DNA from: JAHDHW01 sp965277415
GTDB lineage: Bacteria; Bacteroidota; Bacteroidia; Chitinophagales; Saprospiraceae
Reading direction: 5' to 3'
Assembly: GCA_965277415.1 (NCBI GenBank)
Contig: CBDICS010000082.1
Span: 124,001-188,000 of the forward strand
DNA length: 64,000 bases
The notes beneath the pieces are model-generated. The model ran no database searches. It was not told where the DNA came from and worked only from the letters and a program-made list of their open reading frames with translations. A program made the translations under genes and the position numbers. Shown here one piece after another: positions 28,545 to 38,434 of this stretch (within the stretch, counting starts at the first letter, position 1; every line of letters begins with the position of its first letter).

Positions 28545-30929
28545 ATGCCATTTCGACCAATAACACAAAAAGGAAAGTATCGATTTAATCCCGCAGGGAT
28601 TGACATACTGAGGTTGGACGATACCAAAAAGAAGTTAGGTTATTATGCTTTTCCTTTTTCTTGTAAATTGAGTTTTGTGCAATTGATTAATCATTGGAAA
28701 AAGAAAGTAAGTAGTGGCGATGCAGGAGAGGTGATTATAGCTAAAGAAATTACAAGACAATTAGATGATGGCTTAGAGTTTTTAACGCCATTTGATAGCC
28801 TTGATGAAATTAAAGACAAACGAGATTTTGTAGAACTATTGCTTACTGGCATTTTTCCTTCTGCTTTGCGTGAGCGAGAATTGGCTTTTGCCAGAAAACC
28901 GTTTGATCCAGCCGGATTTTATTATACACTTCCATTTTTAAATCTTTTTTCTAAAGAAGGACTTTCTTTTTATATCAATCATCAGGAGGGCGTTCGAAAT
29001 GCTACGATCATTCGGGCATGTCGTATGATTCTGAATCGATTCTATGGTCAGCGCATCAAATATGAAGAAGAAACAATTCTATCTATGAAGACGAAAGATA
29101 GTCCTTATGAGAAACATTATAAACTAGAATATAATACCAAATTCGTTGAAATTAAAAAGTTAAAACTTTTACAAGCAATTTCTCAAGATGAAATCAATTT
29201 ATTGTTGAGTGATATTGAGGATATTGATCTTTGGTTGAAATATATTCCTCCTACTCATTTTGAATTTCAAGGAATGGTGAGTGTAACACTCATTGATGTA
29301 ACGGAAGGGGAGGCAATGTCGCGATTAAAAAAGGTATTGTTAAATAAAGAAGCAGTCGTAGAGCCGGAAAGTATTCTTGAATTAGAAATGCAATTACGGA
29401 CTTATTTTGGAGTAAAAGATCTTGTGATGGGTTTAATCGCTGTAGATTATCCGGTCGGTAGGAAATTACCACATCGGTATAAAATTAATCACTCTCTGCT
29501 CAATAAAAAGGTGAAACGCCTATTTAGCGATAAATATGCCGGATCTATATATGAGCAAGCGTGTAAAATAGGAGATACGCTCATCATTGAAGATTTGGAA
29601 AGATATCCTTTTCCGACTGCTTTGGAGAAACAGTTACTCAAACGAGGTTTAAGTTCAGTCATCATAGTTCCCCTGATGAGGTCTAATAAGGTAATAGGTA
29701 TACTAGAATTAGGTTCTCCTAATGCGTATGATTTGAATAGTTTTATAAGAAGAAAGCTTAGAGAGGTACGCCCTTTATTTAGGACAGCATTACGGAGAAG
29801 TCGGCAAGAAATTGATAATGAGATTGAAGCAATCATCAGAGAGCGATATACGGCGCTTCATCCTAGTATAGAATGGAAGTTCATTGATGCTGCTTTTAAA
29901 TTGATTGCAAGAAGAAAAAAAGAAGGAGACAAAGCACGGATTGATTCGATAGTCTTTAAAGATATTTATCCACTGTATGGGCAGGCGGATATTGTAGGGT
30001 CTACTAATAAGCGAAATAATGCTATTCAGGAAGACTTTGTTGATAATCTCTTGAGGGTAAAGAAAATTCTTGAGAAGATTGATGATAAGAATAAATTTCC
30101 AATTATTGAAAGTTTGAAAGTTCGTGTATTAGATGAACTGGACTATTTAGAGAGTGGCCTATTGTCAAATCATGAATTTCGTACGTCCAGATTTCTTAAG
30201 GAAGAAGTTTATCCATTTTTTATACAGTTGAAAGATCAAAAGACAAAAATAGATCGTGAACTAAATCAATATTTTGCGGATTTGGATAAGGATCTTAAAA
30301 TAATTTATAATAAGCGTAGAGATTATGAAGAAAGTGTTCAGATGATCAATAGAACTATTGGTGACTTTTTATTGAAAGAAGATAAAAAAAACCAAGAGAT
30401 GTTGCCCCATTATTTTGAACAAAGAAAGACGGATGGGGTAGAATACAATATCTATATTGGTCAATCATTGTTAAAAGGCAAAAGATTTGAGCGTATTCAC
30501 CTTCAAAACGTTCGGCTTTGGCAATTGATTTCTATGTGTAAAATAACACGAAAAATTGAAGCACTTCAAAAAAAAATACCCATTCCATTATTTACCGCAC
30601 AACTAATTCTTGTTCACAGTACTCCTTTAACTATAAGGTTTCGGATGGATGAAAAACAATTTGATGTAGATGGTACTTTAAATATCCGTTATCCATTGCT
30701 TAAAAAACGAATTGATAAAGCCTTGATTGAAGGAACAGGACAACGCTTGACTCAAAAAGGTAAAGTATCCATTGTCTATTCTGAAGAAAAAGATCGGATT
30801 GAATATGAAAAGTATATAGAGTACCTTCTTCAAAAAGGGCTGATAAAAGAGGAGGTTGAATATTTATCCTTAGGAAAGATGCAAGGTATACAGGGATTGA
30901 AAGCCTTGAGGGTTTCAGTTAGATATTAA
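28545..30929 (+). CDS. Large cytoplasmic protein with a GAF-like domain, function unknown
   Basis: 794 residues, no signal peptide or membrane segment. Residues about 270-420 include a GAF-like sensor domain (GDTLIIEDLERYPFPTALEKQLLKRGLSSVIIVPLMRSNKVIGILELGS is its recognisable core, about 345-394). The flanking parts are long and helical, and a charged helix-rich segment follows (about 480-620). No output domain such as a kinase, GGDEF or HTH is visible, so it is not a standard sensor. It is monocistronic, with its own -7 box. Similar GAF proteins of this size are, from memory, widespread in Bacteroidota, without known function. Confidence 0.75.
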   Translation: MPFRPITQKGKYRFNPAGIDILRLDDTKKKLGYYAFPFSCKLSFVQLINHWKKKVSSGDAGEVIIAKEITRQLDDGLEFLTPFDSLDEIKDKRDFVELLLTGIFPSALRERELAFARKPFDPAGFYYTLPFLNLFSKEGLSFYINHQEGVRNATIIRACRMILNRFYGQRIKYEEETILSMKTKDSPYEKHYKLEYNTKFVEIKKLKLLQAISQDEINLLLSDIEDIDLWLKYIPPTHFEFQGMVSVTLIDVTEGEAMSRLKKVLLNKEAVVEPESILELEMQLRTYFGVKDLVMGLIAVDYPVGRKLPHRYKINHSLLNKKVKRLFSDKYAGSIYEQACKIGDTLIIEDLERYPFPTALEKQLLKRGLSSVIIVPLMRSNKVIGILELGSPNAYDLNSFIRRKLREVRPLFRTALRRSRQEIDNEIEAIIRERYTALHPSIEWKFIDAAFKLIARRKKEGDKARIDSIVFKDIYPLYGQADIVGSTNKRNNAIQEDFVDNLLRVKKILEKIDDKNKFPIIESLKVRVLDELDYLESGLLSNHEFRTSRFLKEEVYPFFIQLKDQKTKIDRELNQYFADLDKDLKIIYNKRRDYEESVQMINRTIGDFLLKEDKKNQEMLPHYFEQRKTDGVEYNIYIGQSLLKGKRFERIHLQNVRLWQLISMCKITRKIEALQKKIPIPLFTAQLILVHSTPLTIRFRMDEKQFDVDGTLNIRYPLLKKRIDKALIEGTGQRLTQKGKVSIVYSEEKDRIEYEKYIEYLLQKGLIKEEVEYLSLGKMQGIQGLKALRVSVRY

Positions 30930-31256
30930 TACATTTAATTTCTTTTTGCCTATTATTTCGTATGTGATTGACTTGCAAGCGCCCTTTTTGGCAATAAAAT
31001 TGAACTTTGATTAAAAACAGTAGCATCTTATCGATAAATGTCATATTTTAATAGACTTTAGGCCAGAAAGGCTTTATAATAATTAAAGTAGGAAAAGACA
31101 ATTCAGTTTTATACGAAATTATTTAGCATAAAGTCTACTCTAGGTATCAAACCTTCTACAAACTTCGAAAATACAGACATTATAGAAAGAATATTACAAT
31201 TCTAAGTTCTATTAAATTTTAACAGGTTCTATAAGAACCATTTTTAATGATATTAC
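30930..31256. other. Intergenic stretch without recognised features
   Basis: 327 bases of AT-rich sequence between two plus-strand genes. No credible frame, terminator or repeat was seen. Confidence 0.5.
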
Positions 31257-32270
31257 ATGAGAGCTGCTTTAAGTCTGTGCACTTTTCTTTTTTTCCTCGG
31301 TACCCTTGCGGCTCAGGATTTGATCTTAACTCCAATCGGAGAAACCCTGTGTAAACCTGGTGTAATCAATAAATCTCCAGGCAAAGGCTTATTGATGGAA
31401 TATGGAATTAATCCTAATGTAAGGCTACAGACCAATAATGCTTCCATTTCTTCTGGATCTAGTAAAATAGCGATCAATAAACGCTTTATAATAAAATTGA
31501 AAGCGCCAATCATTAATCGTGAAAAATTTAAATTATTGCTTGGTTGGAACTACTATGGTGAGGCATACAACTTTGATTATATAGGTGCCGGAAATGCAAC
31601 AATCCTAAATGATGTCAATAATAAAGACTTAAAGAGTTCTAGGATTTCATTGTATATGATTAAACCCATTAACCATAAATATTATTTCGCAGTGAAGGGC
31701 GTTGCTTCATTTAATGGAGATTATAAAGGGGCATTAAACTTCGATAAACGTTATACCAGATATGATGTAGCAATGGTTTTTGGTGTGAAAAAACATACTA
31801 ATATAGAATGGGGGGTAGGCCTTCTTGCTCGAAAGAACTTTACAAATAGTTTTCCTGTCATACCTTTCGCTATTTATAATCATACATTCAATTCAAAATG
31901 GGGTATTGAGACAACTATTCCTACCAATTTAATGGTTCGATATAATATTAGTGATAAACAATTACTTTTATTTGGACCTCAATATGATAGCAGGACTTAT
32001 TCGATTGATATTGAGGATAGCTCCACTTTTAATGAAGCTGCTTCTTATACTATGCAAAGATCTGAAATGCGATTAGCAGTCCGCTATCAGCGTAATATTA
32101 AAAGCTGGCTTTGGACAGAATTATCAACTGGATATGTTAGAAATTTCACTACTAGATTTGAACTTACAGAAGATGGTTTTGATGCAAAAGAAATAGGTTT
32201 TACGCCATCTGATGGGATGTTTTTTAAACTTGGTTTATTTTTATCTCCACCAAAGAGTATGTATAAATAG
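31257..32270 (+). CDS. Outer-membrane beta-barrel protein, DUF6268-like
   Basis: 337 residues. A signal peptide (about 1-19, ending LAAQ) is followed by alternating polar/aromatic strands spaced for a membrane beta-barrel (FKLLLGWNYYGEAYNFDYIG, HYYFAVKG-like strands, LRLAVRYQ-like strands). The pattern resembles the DUF6268 group of Bacteroidota outer-membrane proteins; this assignment is from memory of the family and is moderate. It ends one base before the stop of the convergent riboflavin synthase gene. Confidence 0.7.
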   Translation: MRAALSLCTFLFFLGTLAAQDLILTPIGETLCKPGVINKSPGKGLLMEYGINPNVRLQTNNASISSGSSKIAINKRFIIKLKAPIINREKFKLLLGWNYYGEAYNFDYIGAGNATILNDVNNKDLKSSRISLYMIKPINHKYYFAVKGVASFNGDYKGALNFDKRYTRYDVAMVFGVKKHTNIEWGVGLLARKNFTNSFPVIPFAIYNHTFNSKWGIETTIPTNLMVRYNISDKQLLLFGPQYDSRTYSIDIEDSSTFNEAASYTMQRSEMRLAVRYQRNIKSWLWTELSTGYVRNFTTRFELTEDGFDAKEIGFTPSDGMFFKLGLFLSPPKSMYK

Positions 32271-32271
32271 A

Positions 32272-32886
32272 TCAATAGATATTCTGTGAAACCACATTCT
32301 TATAAGCCTCAAAGTATCGTCCGATATACTTTCCAATGATATCAAACTCTAAATTAACGATACTCCCTTTTTGAATTTTCTTAAACGTAGTATGCTCATA
32401 AGTGAATGGAATGATGGCTACCGAAAAGGTATTATCAATAGGTTCGATAACCGTAAGGCTAACACCATTGATGCAAATAGATCCTTTATCAACTAGTAAA
32501 TGTTCGGGAGTAGGCTTGTATGTAAATTTAAAATACCAACTACCGGATTTCTCTTCGATATCAATGCATGTAGCGGTATCGTCAACATGCCCTTGTACCA
32601 TATGACCGTCTAGTCTGGAAGAAGAAAGCATAGCCCGTTCAAGATTTACTGATTCTCCTGGATGTAACTGTCCAATATTAGTTCGCTTAAGGGTTTCCTC
32701 AATAGCTGTTACTATATATTGGTCATCCTGTATATTGACTACAGTCAGACATACACCATTATGACTGACACTTTGATCAATCTTGAGTTCAGTGGTAATA
32801 GGAGAAGAGATCGTCAAATGCAAATTCGTCCCCTCTTTTTCCAGTTTTTCTACTTTTCCTAAAGTTTCAATTATTCCTGTAAACAT
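32272..32886 (-). CDS. ribE: Riboflavin synthase, alpha chain
   Basis: 204 residues, normal length. The enzyme turns two 6,7-dimethyl-8-ribityllumazines into riboflavin. The N-terminal MFTGIIE and the two similar lumazine-binding halves are present, with SHNGVCLTVV and DKGSICINGVSLTV as the matching blocks and SRLDGHMVQGHVD between them. No other rib gene is near. Convergent with the barrel gene at one base distance. Confidence 0.95.
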   Translation of the reverse strand: MFTGIIETLGKVEKLEKEGTNLHLTISSPITTELKIDQSVSHNGVCLTVVNIQDDQYIVTAIEETLKRTNIGQLHPGESVNLERAMLSSSRLDGHMVQGHVDDTATCIDIEEKSGSWYFKFTYKPTPEHLLVDKGSICINGVSLTVIEPIDNTFSVAIIPFTYEHTTFKKIQKGSIVNLEFDIIGKYIGRYFEAYKNVVSQNIY

Positions 32887-32932
32887 ATATAAGGATGAAT
32901 GATTTTTAATAAATTACTTACTTGTCTTCAGC

Positions 32933-35728
32933 TTATCTTTTTCCTCTTATTATTTGTATTGCGCCTTGTAGGATTTCTGGGTTTTGAGTGATTCCACTTA
33001 CGCGCTGTTCAAACACTTTACAAGTGTAAAAATAGACCCCCTCGGCAACTTCTTTTCCATTAAGATTTGTTCCATCCCAATTGATATCAGGATCAGTAGT
33101 TTCAAAAACGAGGTTGCCCCAACGATTATAAATTTGGATTTCTATACTTTCTATAAAGCAATAAGGAAATGGAATATAGAAATCATTGCTTCCATCATTA
33201 TTCGGCGTAAAGACATTCGGCAAATCATAAATAGGACAATTATCTTTACAAACGATATTACTAAGAGCACTTTCATTAAAGAAAGTATCCACTGCAGTGA
33301 CTGCATAGCATCCCGCGATTCCGAAATCAGGGAAATGTTCATAGTCTGTAATGGAGGATAATGTAATGGTTTCAACTAATTGGAAATCGCCTCCTTCAAA
33401 AGGAGCATAATAAACATTATAAGAAACCACATCATCTGTTTCTGGGCAGATATCAATAGGATTCTTCCAACTTAGACTATTCATAAGGTTATTTTCTTCC
33501 TCACAATTTACAGAGCCATTTGTTCCGAGATTATCACATATATTGCTAACATCAAGTTCTGGTGGACATGGCGGGATTGTATCAAGCGGAATACCGCATG
33601 CTTCTTGAGAATCGTTTAGAATAGGAGAAATAATTCTTGGTATCCCATAGGAGCCAATACTTTTTACTTTATAACAGTATTCTCTTCCATTTAAAAGATC
33701 AATATCGGAATACATGGGCTCTACAGATGTACCGATAGAATCAAAAATGCCGATGGTGGTTTCTCTGTAAATGGTGTATTCAAAATTGTCCCAGGGAACG
33801 TCGAAGTCCCAGAAAAGATTATTAACATTGTCAGTAGATTCAATACGAAGAAAGACAGAAGAGGCTGGTTGTGTAAACCCATTTGCCTCGCCTGAAGGAT
33901 TGGCAAAGAACTCTATTTTATAGCTATATGCTTGTTCTAAAGTGTTTAGTCCTGCATCATCAAAAATGGTATCATTTGCTTGAGCAAAAGAATTGGTACT
34001 AAAAGTAGCCCCAGGAATTAAAGCATAATCTGAATCCGCTGGAGTAATGCCTTCCGCTCTATAGACCTTATAAATATAGGGCCCTGTATTGGCTAAAGTA
34101 TCTAAATCTTCTGGGAGAGGTTTAGACCAGACTACTTGTATTTCACCATTATTGGTATCAGTAGAAAGTACGGTTACATTGGTGATCAAAGGTATATCTC
34201 TACTTAATTGGACACAAATTTCATTAGATGGAAGGCTCGAAACTTGATTGAATGGTTGATTAGCTGCTGATAGTCTTGCAAATCGACCCTCGATTCTATA
34301 ACAATATGTTTTACCACGTTCCACGGCTTCATCGAGGTAATAATATCGTCCATCAAGAATGTCCATGATTGGAGACAAGGTAAGTAAGGTATATCCTTTG
34401 CCCTCCAATCCGGGTTCACAATTATCAATAGAGAATGGATTGGATCCTTCTTTTCTCCATACATTAAAACCTTGAAAATAATCATCCATTACATCATCAC
34501 AATCATAAGGTAATTCCCAACTCAAGTCTACCCGACCATTGCCCGGCTCCGCTTGAAAATCCATAGGGGGAGGCCCCACAACTTTTATTCTTATGGTTTT
34601 TAAAGTAGATAAATATACGGTCTCTCCAGTAGGGCTAGGGATAGGATAATCATCTGCAGCTCTAAAGACGACGGTGTAAAATTGATCAGCAATATGTTCA
34701 CATTTCGTTTCCCATGTAAATGTCCCGGTGAGTGGCTGAGGTTGATAACCAGAAGCAACTGTAAATGTAGCTGGACTAAACCCAATTTCAAGAGGTGCTC
34801 CAAATGCCATGAGTTCCACCATCTGACTGGACTCCGAAGTTGGCGCTGTAGCGACGACATCAAAAGTCAAGGTTTCTCCAGCAATTACACATATTTGATC
34901 TACCGTTTCAATCTCTGGGGGTAAATTATCACATTCGACGACTAGTATTTGCATGTCCCTGATCATAGTGTCAATAGGAATGCCTCCTCTAAACTGAATG
35001 ATATACATTGCAATATTATACTCTCCTGTTTTTTGTGGATAAGTCCAGGTAAAAGTACCAGTGGTTTCATTTAGAGTATGCTCATTTAAGTTGCCAGGAC
35101 TGGTCGGCATAATCTCACTTGGGAAATCATAGATTGGAATTGGAAAATTAATATCTTGTAAAGGTACGATTAGTCTATAAGCTAAACTATCTCCGTCAGG
35201 ATCCCAAGCATTTGGATTATGTATAAATTCTTGACCTAGGCAAGCGATATCAATAGGAGGTTGAGAAAGAATCGGAGAATTATTTGGACCTTGAAATAAA
35301 GGATTGAAAAAAGTTACAGTAGTCTCAAGATGGAAAGGAACATTTTCAGAGTTTGGCCAATTTACATTCAGGATTCCTCCATTACGATTTGGATCAGTCA
35401 TAGAGATTACATAATGAGCAATCCCGGGGTAAGTATGGGTAGCTACATACCTGTTTAGTTTAGTATCGTTTGGTAATAAATCGCCAGTTCCATTTACTCG
35501 GCCTACCATTTCACAAGTCAAATCTCCCCAACAAATTTCCAAAGTATCTCTATCAGCAGCTACACTACTAGCTTTAGTATAAGTAATAATGGTTGCTTCA
35601 ATTGTTAAACCATCAATAACTCTATAGGTGATTTCTCCAGCCCGATTATGAGTTGCATGAGCATTTTGAAATGAAATGCAACAGAATAAAGTGAATATAG
35701 CGGGTAATAAATGTAATGGTCGTTTCAT
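32933..35728 (-). CDS. Secreted multidomain protein with T9SS type B (gliding-motility-associated) C-terminal domain
   Basis: 931 residues. The signal peptide is about residues 1-25 (ending QNAHA). The body contains immunoglobulin-like and fibronectin type III-like modules, for example PPPMDFQAEPGNGRVDLSWE and GEIQVVWSKPLPEDLD. The last 95 residues carry the type B sorting domain: NVFTPNNDGSNDFYIP, EIQIYNRWGNLVFET and AEGVYFYTCKV. Such proteins are exported by the type IX system and stay on the surface or are released, often as adhesins. No catalytic motif was found. It stands 46 bases upstream of ribE on the same strand but is unrelated in function. Confidence 0.88.
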   Translation of the reverse strand: MKRPLHLLPAIFTLFCCISFQNAHATHNRAGEITYRVIDGLTIEATIITYTKASSVAADRDTLEICWGDLTCEMVGRVNGTGDLLPNDTKLNRYVATHTYPGIAHYVISMTDPNRNGGILNVNWPNSENVPFHLETTVTFFNPLFQGPNNSPILSQPPIDIACLGQEFIHNPNAWDPDGDSLAYRLIVPLQDINFPIPIYDFPSEIMPTSPGNLNEHTLNETTGTFTWTYPQKTGEYNIAMYIIQFRGGIPIDTMIRDMQILVVECDNLPPEIETVDQICVIAGETLTFDVVATAPTSESSQMVELMAFGAPLEIGFSPATFTVASGYQPQPLTGTFTWETKCEHIADQFYTVVFRAADDYPIPSPTGETVYLSTLKTIRIKVVGPPPMDFQAEPGNGRVDLSWELPYDCDDVMDDYFQGFNVWRKEGSNPFSIDNCEPGLEGKGYTLLTLSPIMDILDGRYYYLDEAVERGKTYCYRIEGRFARLSAANQPFNQVSSLPSNEICVQLSRDIPLITNVTVLSTDTNNGEIQVVWSKPLPEDLDTLANTGPYIYKVYRAEGITPADSDYALIPGATFSTNSFAQANDTIFDDAGLNTLEQAYSYKIEFFANPSGEANGFTQPASSVFLRIESTDNVNNLFWDFDVPWDNFEYTIYRETTIGIFDSIGTSVEPMYSDIDLLNGREYCYKVKSIGSYGIPRIISPILNDSQEACGIPLDTIPPCPPELDVSNICDNLGTNGSVNCEEENNLMNSLSWKNPIDICPETDDVVSYNVYYAPFEGGDFQLVETITLSSITDYEHFPDFGIAGCYAVTAVDTFFNESALSNIVCKDNCPIYDLPNVFTPNNDGSNDFYIPFPYCFIESIEIQIYNRWGNLVFETTDPDINWDGTNLNGKEVAEGVYFYTCKVFEQRVSGITQNPEILQGAIQIIRGKR

Positions 35729-35966
35729 TCAAACAATATTTGAATTACAAAATAGGAATAATTGGGCAGAATGGATATTCTAAATACGTCATATCATAGC
35801 TTTAGATTAAGCTTTCACATAAAAAAACGCTAGAAATTACTAAATAGTTTGTAGGTTTTACGATAAAGGGCAGAATATGTTTGTAAATGTACAGTTTCTT
35901 TGAGTTTCCTCAAGGCTTATACCCGAGGTACTATAGTAATTCCAAGAAAAGTATTTCAGATTTGCA

Positions 35967-36055
35967 TTTTGTGATCGCTGCGCTTGTGAAAAAGTGATCA
36001 ACCTTTCAGGTTTTGTGGTCGTTCCTTCGAAACTTGTGATGACTTCGCTTTTGGA
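35967..36055. repeat. Cluster of four short GTGATCG-type units
   Basis: Units start at 35971 (GTGATCGCTGCGCTTGTGAA), 35994 (GTGATCAACCTTTCAGG), 36015 (GTGGTCGTTCCTTCGAA) and 36036 (GTGATGACTTCGCTTTTGG), spaced 21-23 bases. The reverse complement of the same words occurs in the tandem repeat near 57920 and 58125 (CACAAGCGAAGCGATCACC). Confidence 0.6.
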
Positions 36056-36087
36056 ATACGTAGAGAATTAGGATCACTTATATTACA

Positions 36088-36229
36088 GCCAAGCCTCTGT
36101 GGTAACTCTGTGCCTCTGTGGTTTCCGTCTTCCTAAGTAAGCCCTCTGTGCAACCCTGAGTCCTCCGTGGTTTCCTCCTTCACAAGCCAATCCTCTGTGT
36201 AACTCCGCGTCCTCCGTGGTTTCCTCCTT
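36088..36229. repeat. Cluster of CCTCTGTGG/TCCTCCGTGG tandem words
   Basis: The phrase CCTCTGTGGTAACTCTGTG and its variants (CTCTGTGTAACTCCGCG, TCCTCCGTGGTTTCC) repeats about three times with CTTCNTAAG/CACAAGCCA spacers. Similar CTCTGTG...TCCGTGGT strings are, from memory, widespread in intergenic regions of unrelated bacteria. The 526-base gap 35729-36254 shows nothing else besides this and the units at 35967-36055. Confidence 0.65.
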
Positions 36230-36254
36230 ACCCCATCCCACCAAAAAAACACAC

Positions 36255-36806
36255 CTAAATAAAATTTTTACGAGACCTATCCTTATTAAATTTACCCTGA
36301 TTAAATGATTGAGATTCTCCTTTAGGTATAGAAAGTGATTCCCAATCTTTTCCTTTTATAGCTTTAGAAAGCATAACCAATTGTCCAATATGATAACTGT
36401 AATGTGCTAGTTGGCGATTGATGGCTTCCAAAACGCTATGGCCTTCATTTCTGATATAAGCTATCTTGTCAAGATCAGCAGCTTGAAGCGGATCGATAGC
36501 ATTAAAAACACAATGCCATCCTTTTTCCCAATAAGATAAGAGTTCATCTTTGGATTTAAACTGATCTTCAAATTCTGTTTCTCTATTTCTCCATTCTTTT
36601 TCACCATCAGAATTTAGAAAATCGGTCCAACGAGAAAGCATATTTCCTGCTATATGTTTTGCAATGATGGCACAATTATTAGAATGTTCTTCAAACCTAA
36701 TGTGGATTTCCTCATCCTTGAGTACCGAGAGCGACTGATCTCCTAAGTGTTTATAATATCGAAAGAGTTTTTTGACATTATCGAGGTAATTTTCTCTAAA
36801 AGACAT
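36255..36806 (-). CDS. DinB-like protein, DUF1572 type
   Basis: 183 residues, a four-helix-bundle pattern. Conserved histidines that could bind a metal are His50 in IAKHIAGNM and the pair in HYSYHIGQL near 136-140. Members of the DinB/DUF1572 superfamily are metal-binding bundles, some acting as thiol-dependent transferases; the reaction of this one is not known. Single gene, on the same strand as rfbD/rfbC but separated from them by 65 bases. Confidence 0.8.
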   Translation of the reverse strand: MSFRENYLDNVKKLFRYYKHLGDQSLSVLKDEEIHIRFEEHSNNCAIIAKHIAGNMLSRWTDFLNSDGEKEWRNRETEFEDQFKSKDELLSYWEKGWHCVFNAIDPLQAADLDKIAYIRNEGHSVLEAINRQLAHYSYHIGQLVMLSKAIKGKDWESLSIPKGESQSFNQGKFNKDRSRKNFI

Positions 36807-36871
36807 AGTTTAAGCATTTGTAATTTCTAATCTTAAATGATAAGTTGTCAGTTAATATTTAGCAACATCAA

Positions 36872-37768
36872 CTAATTAGATAACGTCTGACTATGCTTAA
36901 GGTTTTTCAAACAAAGAGATAAGCTTTCTTCCCAGTGAGGAATTTCAATGCCAAAGGTTGTTTTTATTTTATGCTTATTGAGTAAGCTAAAAGGAGGTCG
37001 TTTAGCAGGAGTAGGATAGTCCTTTGTTTCTATAGCATTGACCGTACAATTTATGTTTTCTATTCTAAAAATAGCTTTTGCAAAATCATACCAACTCGTG
37101 ACCCCCTCATTACTATAATGAAAAACACCTGTCATTGAGGCTTTATTAATTGTCTCCTTTTCTACTTTATCAATAATGGTAAGTATGGCAAGAGCAAGAT
37201 CATGTGCATAAGTAGGTGTACCTATTTGATCAAAAATAACACCTAAAGTATCTCTTTCCGTTCCTAAACGAATCATCGTCTTAACGAAATTATGTCCAAA
37301 TGTAGAATAAACCCATGAAGTTCGAAGGATCATTGAACTAGGTAGAATCTGTACTGCAAGCTGATCGCCCTGAAGTTTAGTTTGAGCATAAACGCCTTGA
37401 GGATTACTTGGATCACTTTCCTTAAAAGGGGTGTTTTGCTGATTATGATAAACGTAGTCTGTAGAGATTTGTATCAACTGAGTATTGTACAGAACACAGG
37501 AAGTAGCCAGATTTTTCACACCATCAACATTGACAGCATAAGCCAGATCTTGTTCAGTCTCTGCCTTATCAACAGCCGTAAATGCAGCACAGTTTATACA
37601 GTAATCAAAATGATGTTGATTAAAATAGCTCTGAACCATTTCTGCATTGGTAATATCTAAATCCTGAACATCAACAAAAACAAAATCTAAGGATTCAAAC
37701 CTGGAAGCCAATGCATTTAGTTCTTGACCTAATTGACCATTAGAACCTGTAACAAGTATTGTAGCCAT
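36872..37768 (-). CDS. rfbD: dTDP-4-dehydrorhamnose reductase
   Basis: 298 residues. The enzyme makes dTDP-L-rhamnose in the last step of its synthesis. The NAD(P)-binding motif GSNGQLGQE is at 8-16, STDYVYHNQQNTPFKE and the active-site Tyr/Lys in YAQTK are present, and RTSWVYSTFGHNFVKTM fits the family. It lies 7 bases after rfbC and is cotranscribed with it. rfbA and rfbB are not in the window, so the rhamnose pathway must be completed elsewhere. Confidence 0.93.
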   Translation of the reverse strand: MATILVTGSNGQLGQELNALASRFESLDFVFVDVQDLDITNAEMVQSYFNQHHFDYCINCAAFTAVDKAETEQDLAYAVNVDGVKNLATSCVLYNTQLIQISTDYVYHNQQNTPFKESDPSNPQGVYAQTKLQGDQLAVQILPSSMILRTSWVYSTFGHNFVKTMIRLGTERDTLGVIFDQIGTPTYAHDLALAILTIIDKVEKETINKASMTGVFHYSNEGVTSWYDFAKAIFRIENINCTVNAIETKDYPTPAKRPPFSLLNKHKIKTTFGIEIPHWEESLSLCLKNLKHSQTLSN

Positions 37769-37775
37769 ATCAATA

Positions 37776-38348
37776 TTACTTAATTTTGTCTGCTAATTTG
37801 ATTGCACTTTCTCGATGTTCCCCAAAGAGACTATTTACTTTATCTTTTTCAGAAAGAATGGCCTGGTCGAGATTTATTTTCCAATCTATATTAAGCGTAG
37901 GATCATTGTATAAAATACTGCCTTCGCATTCTTTAGAATAGAAATTATCACATTTATAAAAGAATTCAGCAGTTTCACTTAGGACTACATATCCGTGGGC
38001 AAAGCCTCTAGGTACGAAAAGTTGTTTTTTATTTTCAGCACTGAGCAGGATACTATACGTTTGTCCATAAGTAGGAGAGCCTTCTCGAATATCTACTACA
38101 ACGTCCAAAACTTCTCCTTCGATCACCCTGACTAATTTAGCTTGAGCAAAAGGAGGCACCTGATAATGTAATCCTCGAAGTACTCCAAAAACAGATTTTG
38201 CTTGATTATCTTGAACGAATTTTGCATGAATACCTGCTTCTTTGAATGTATTTGCATTATAACTTTCGTAAAAATACCCTCGATCATCTTCCCATACTTT
38301 TGGTTCAAATACCTTTAATCCTTTGATTGATGTGTCTATAATTGGCAT
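37776..38348 (-). CDS. rfbC: dTDP-4-dehydrorhamnose 3,5-epimerase
   Basis: 190 residues from the ATG at 38348 (an ATG at 38381 adds 11 residues that are not typical). RfbC epimerises C3 and C5 of the dTDP-sugar. Visible signatures: EDDRGYFYESYN, GVLRGLHYQ with the catalytic His, VDIREGSPTYG, and the Tyr-containing YKCDNFYS. It starts the rfbC-rfbD pair. Confidence 0.93.
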   Translation of the reverse strand: MPIIDTSIKGLKVFEPKVWEDDRGYFYESYNANTFKEAGIHAKFVQDNQAKSVFGVLRGLHYQVPPFAQAKLVRVIEGEVLDVVVDIREGSPTYGQTYSILLSAENKKQLFVPRGFAHGYVVLSETAEFFYKCDNFYSKECEGSILYNDPTLNIDWKINLDQAILSEKDKVNSLFGEHRESAIKLADKIK

Positions 38349-38434
38349 ATTAGAAATTAAGGTTAATATTTTAGATTCCAATTGTCCCTGAATGGGAGAT
38401 TTAGCGCCTAAAATCTTTAAATTAAATAGTTCCT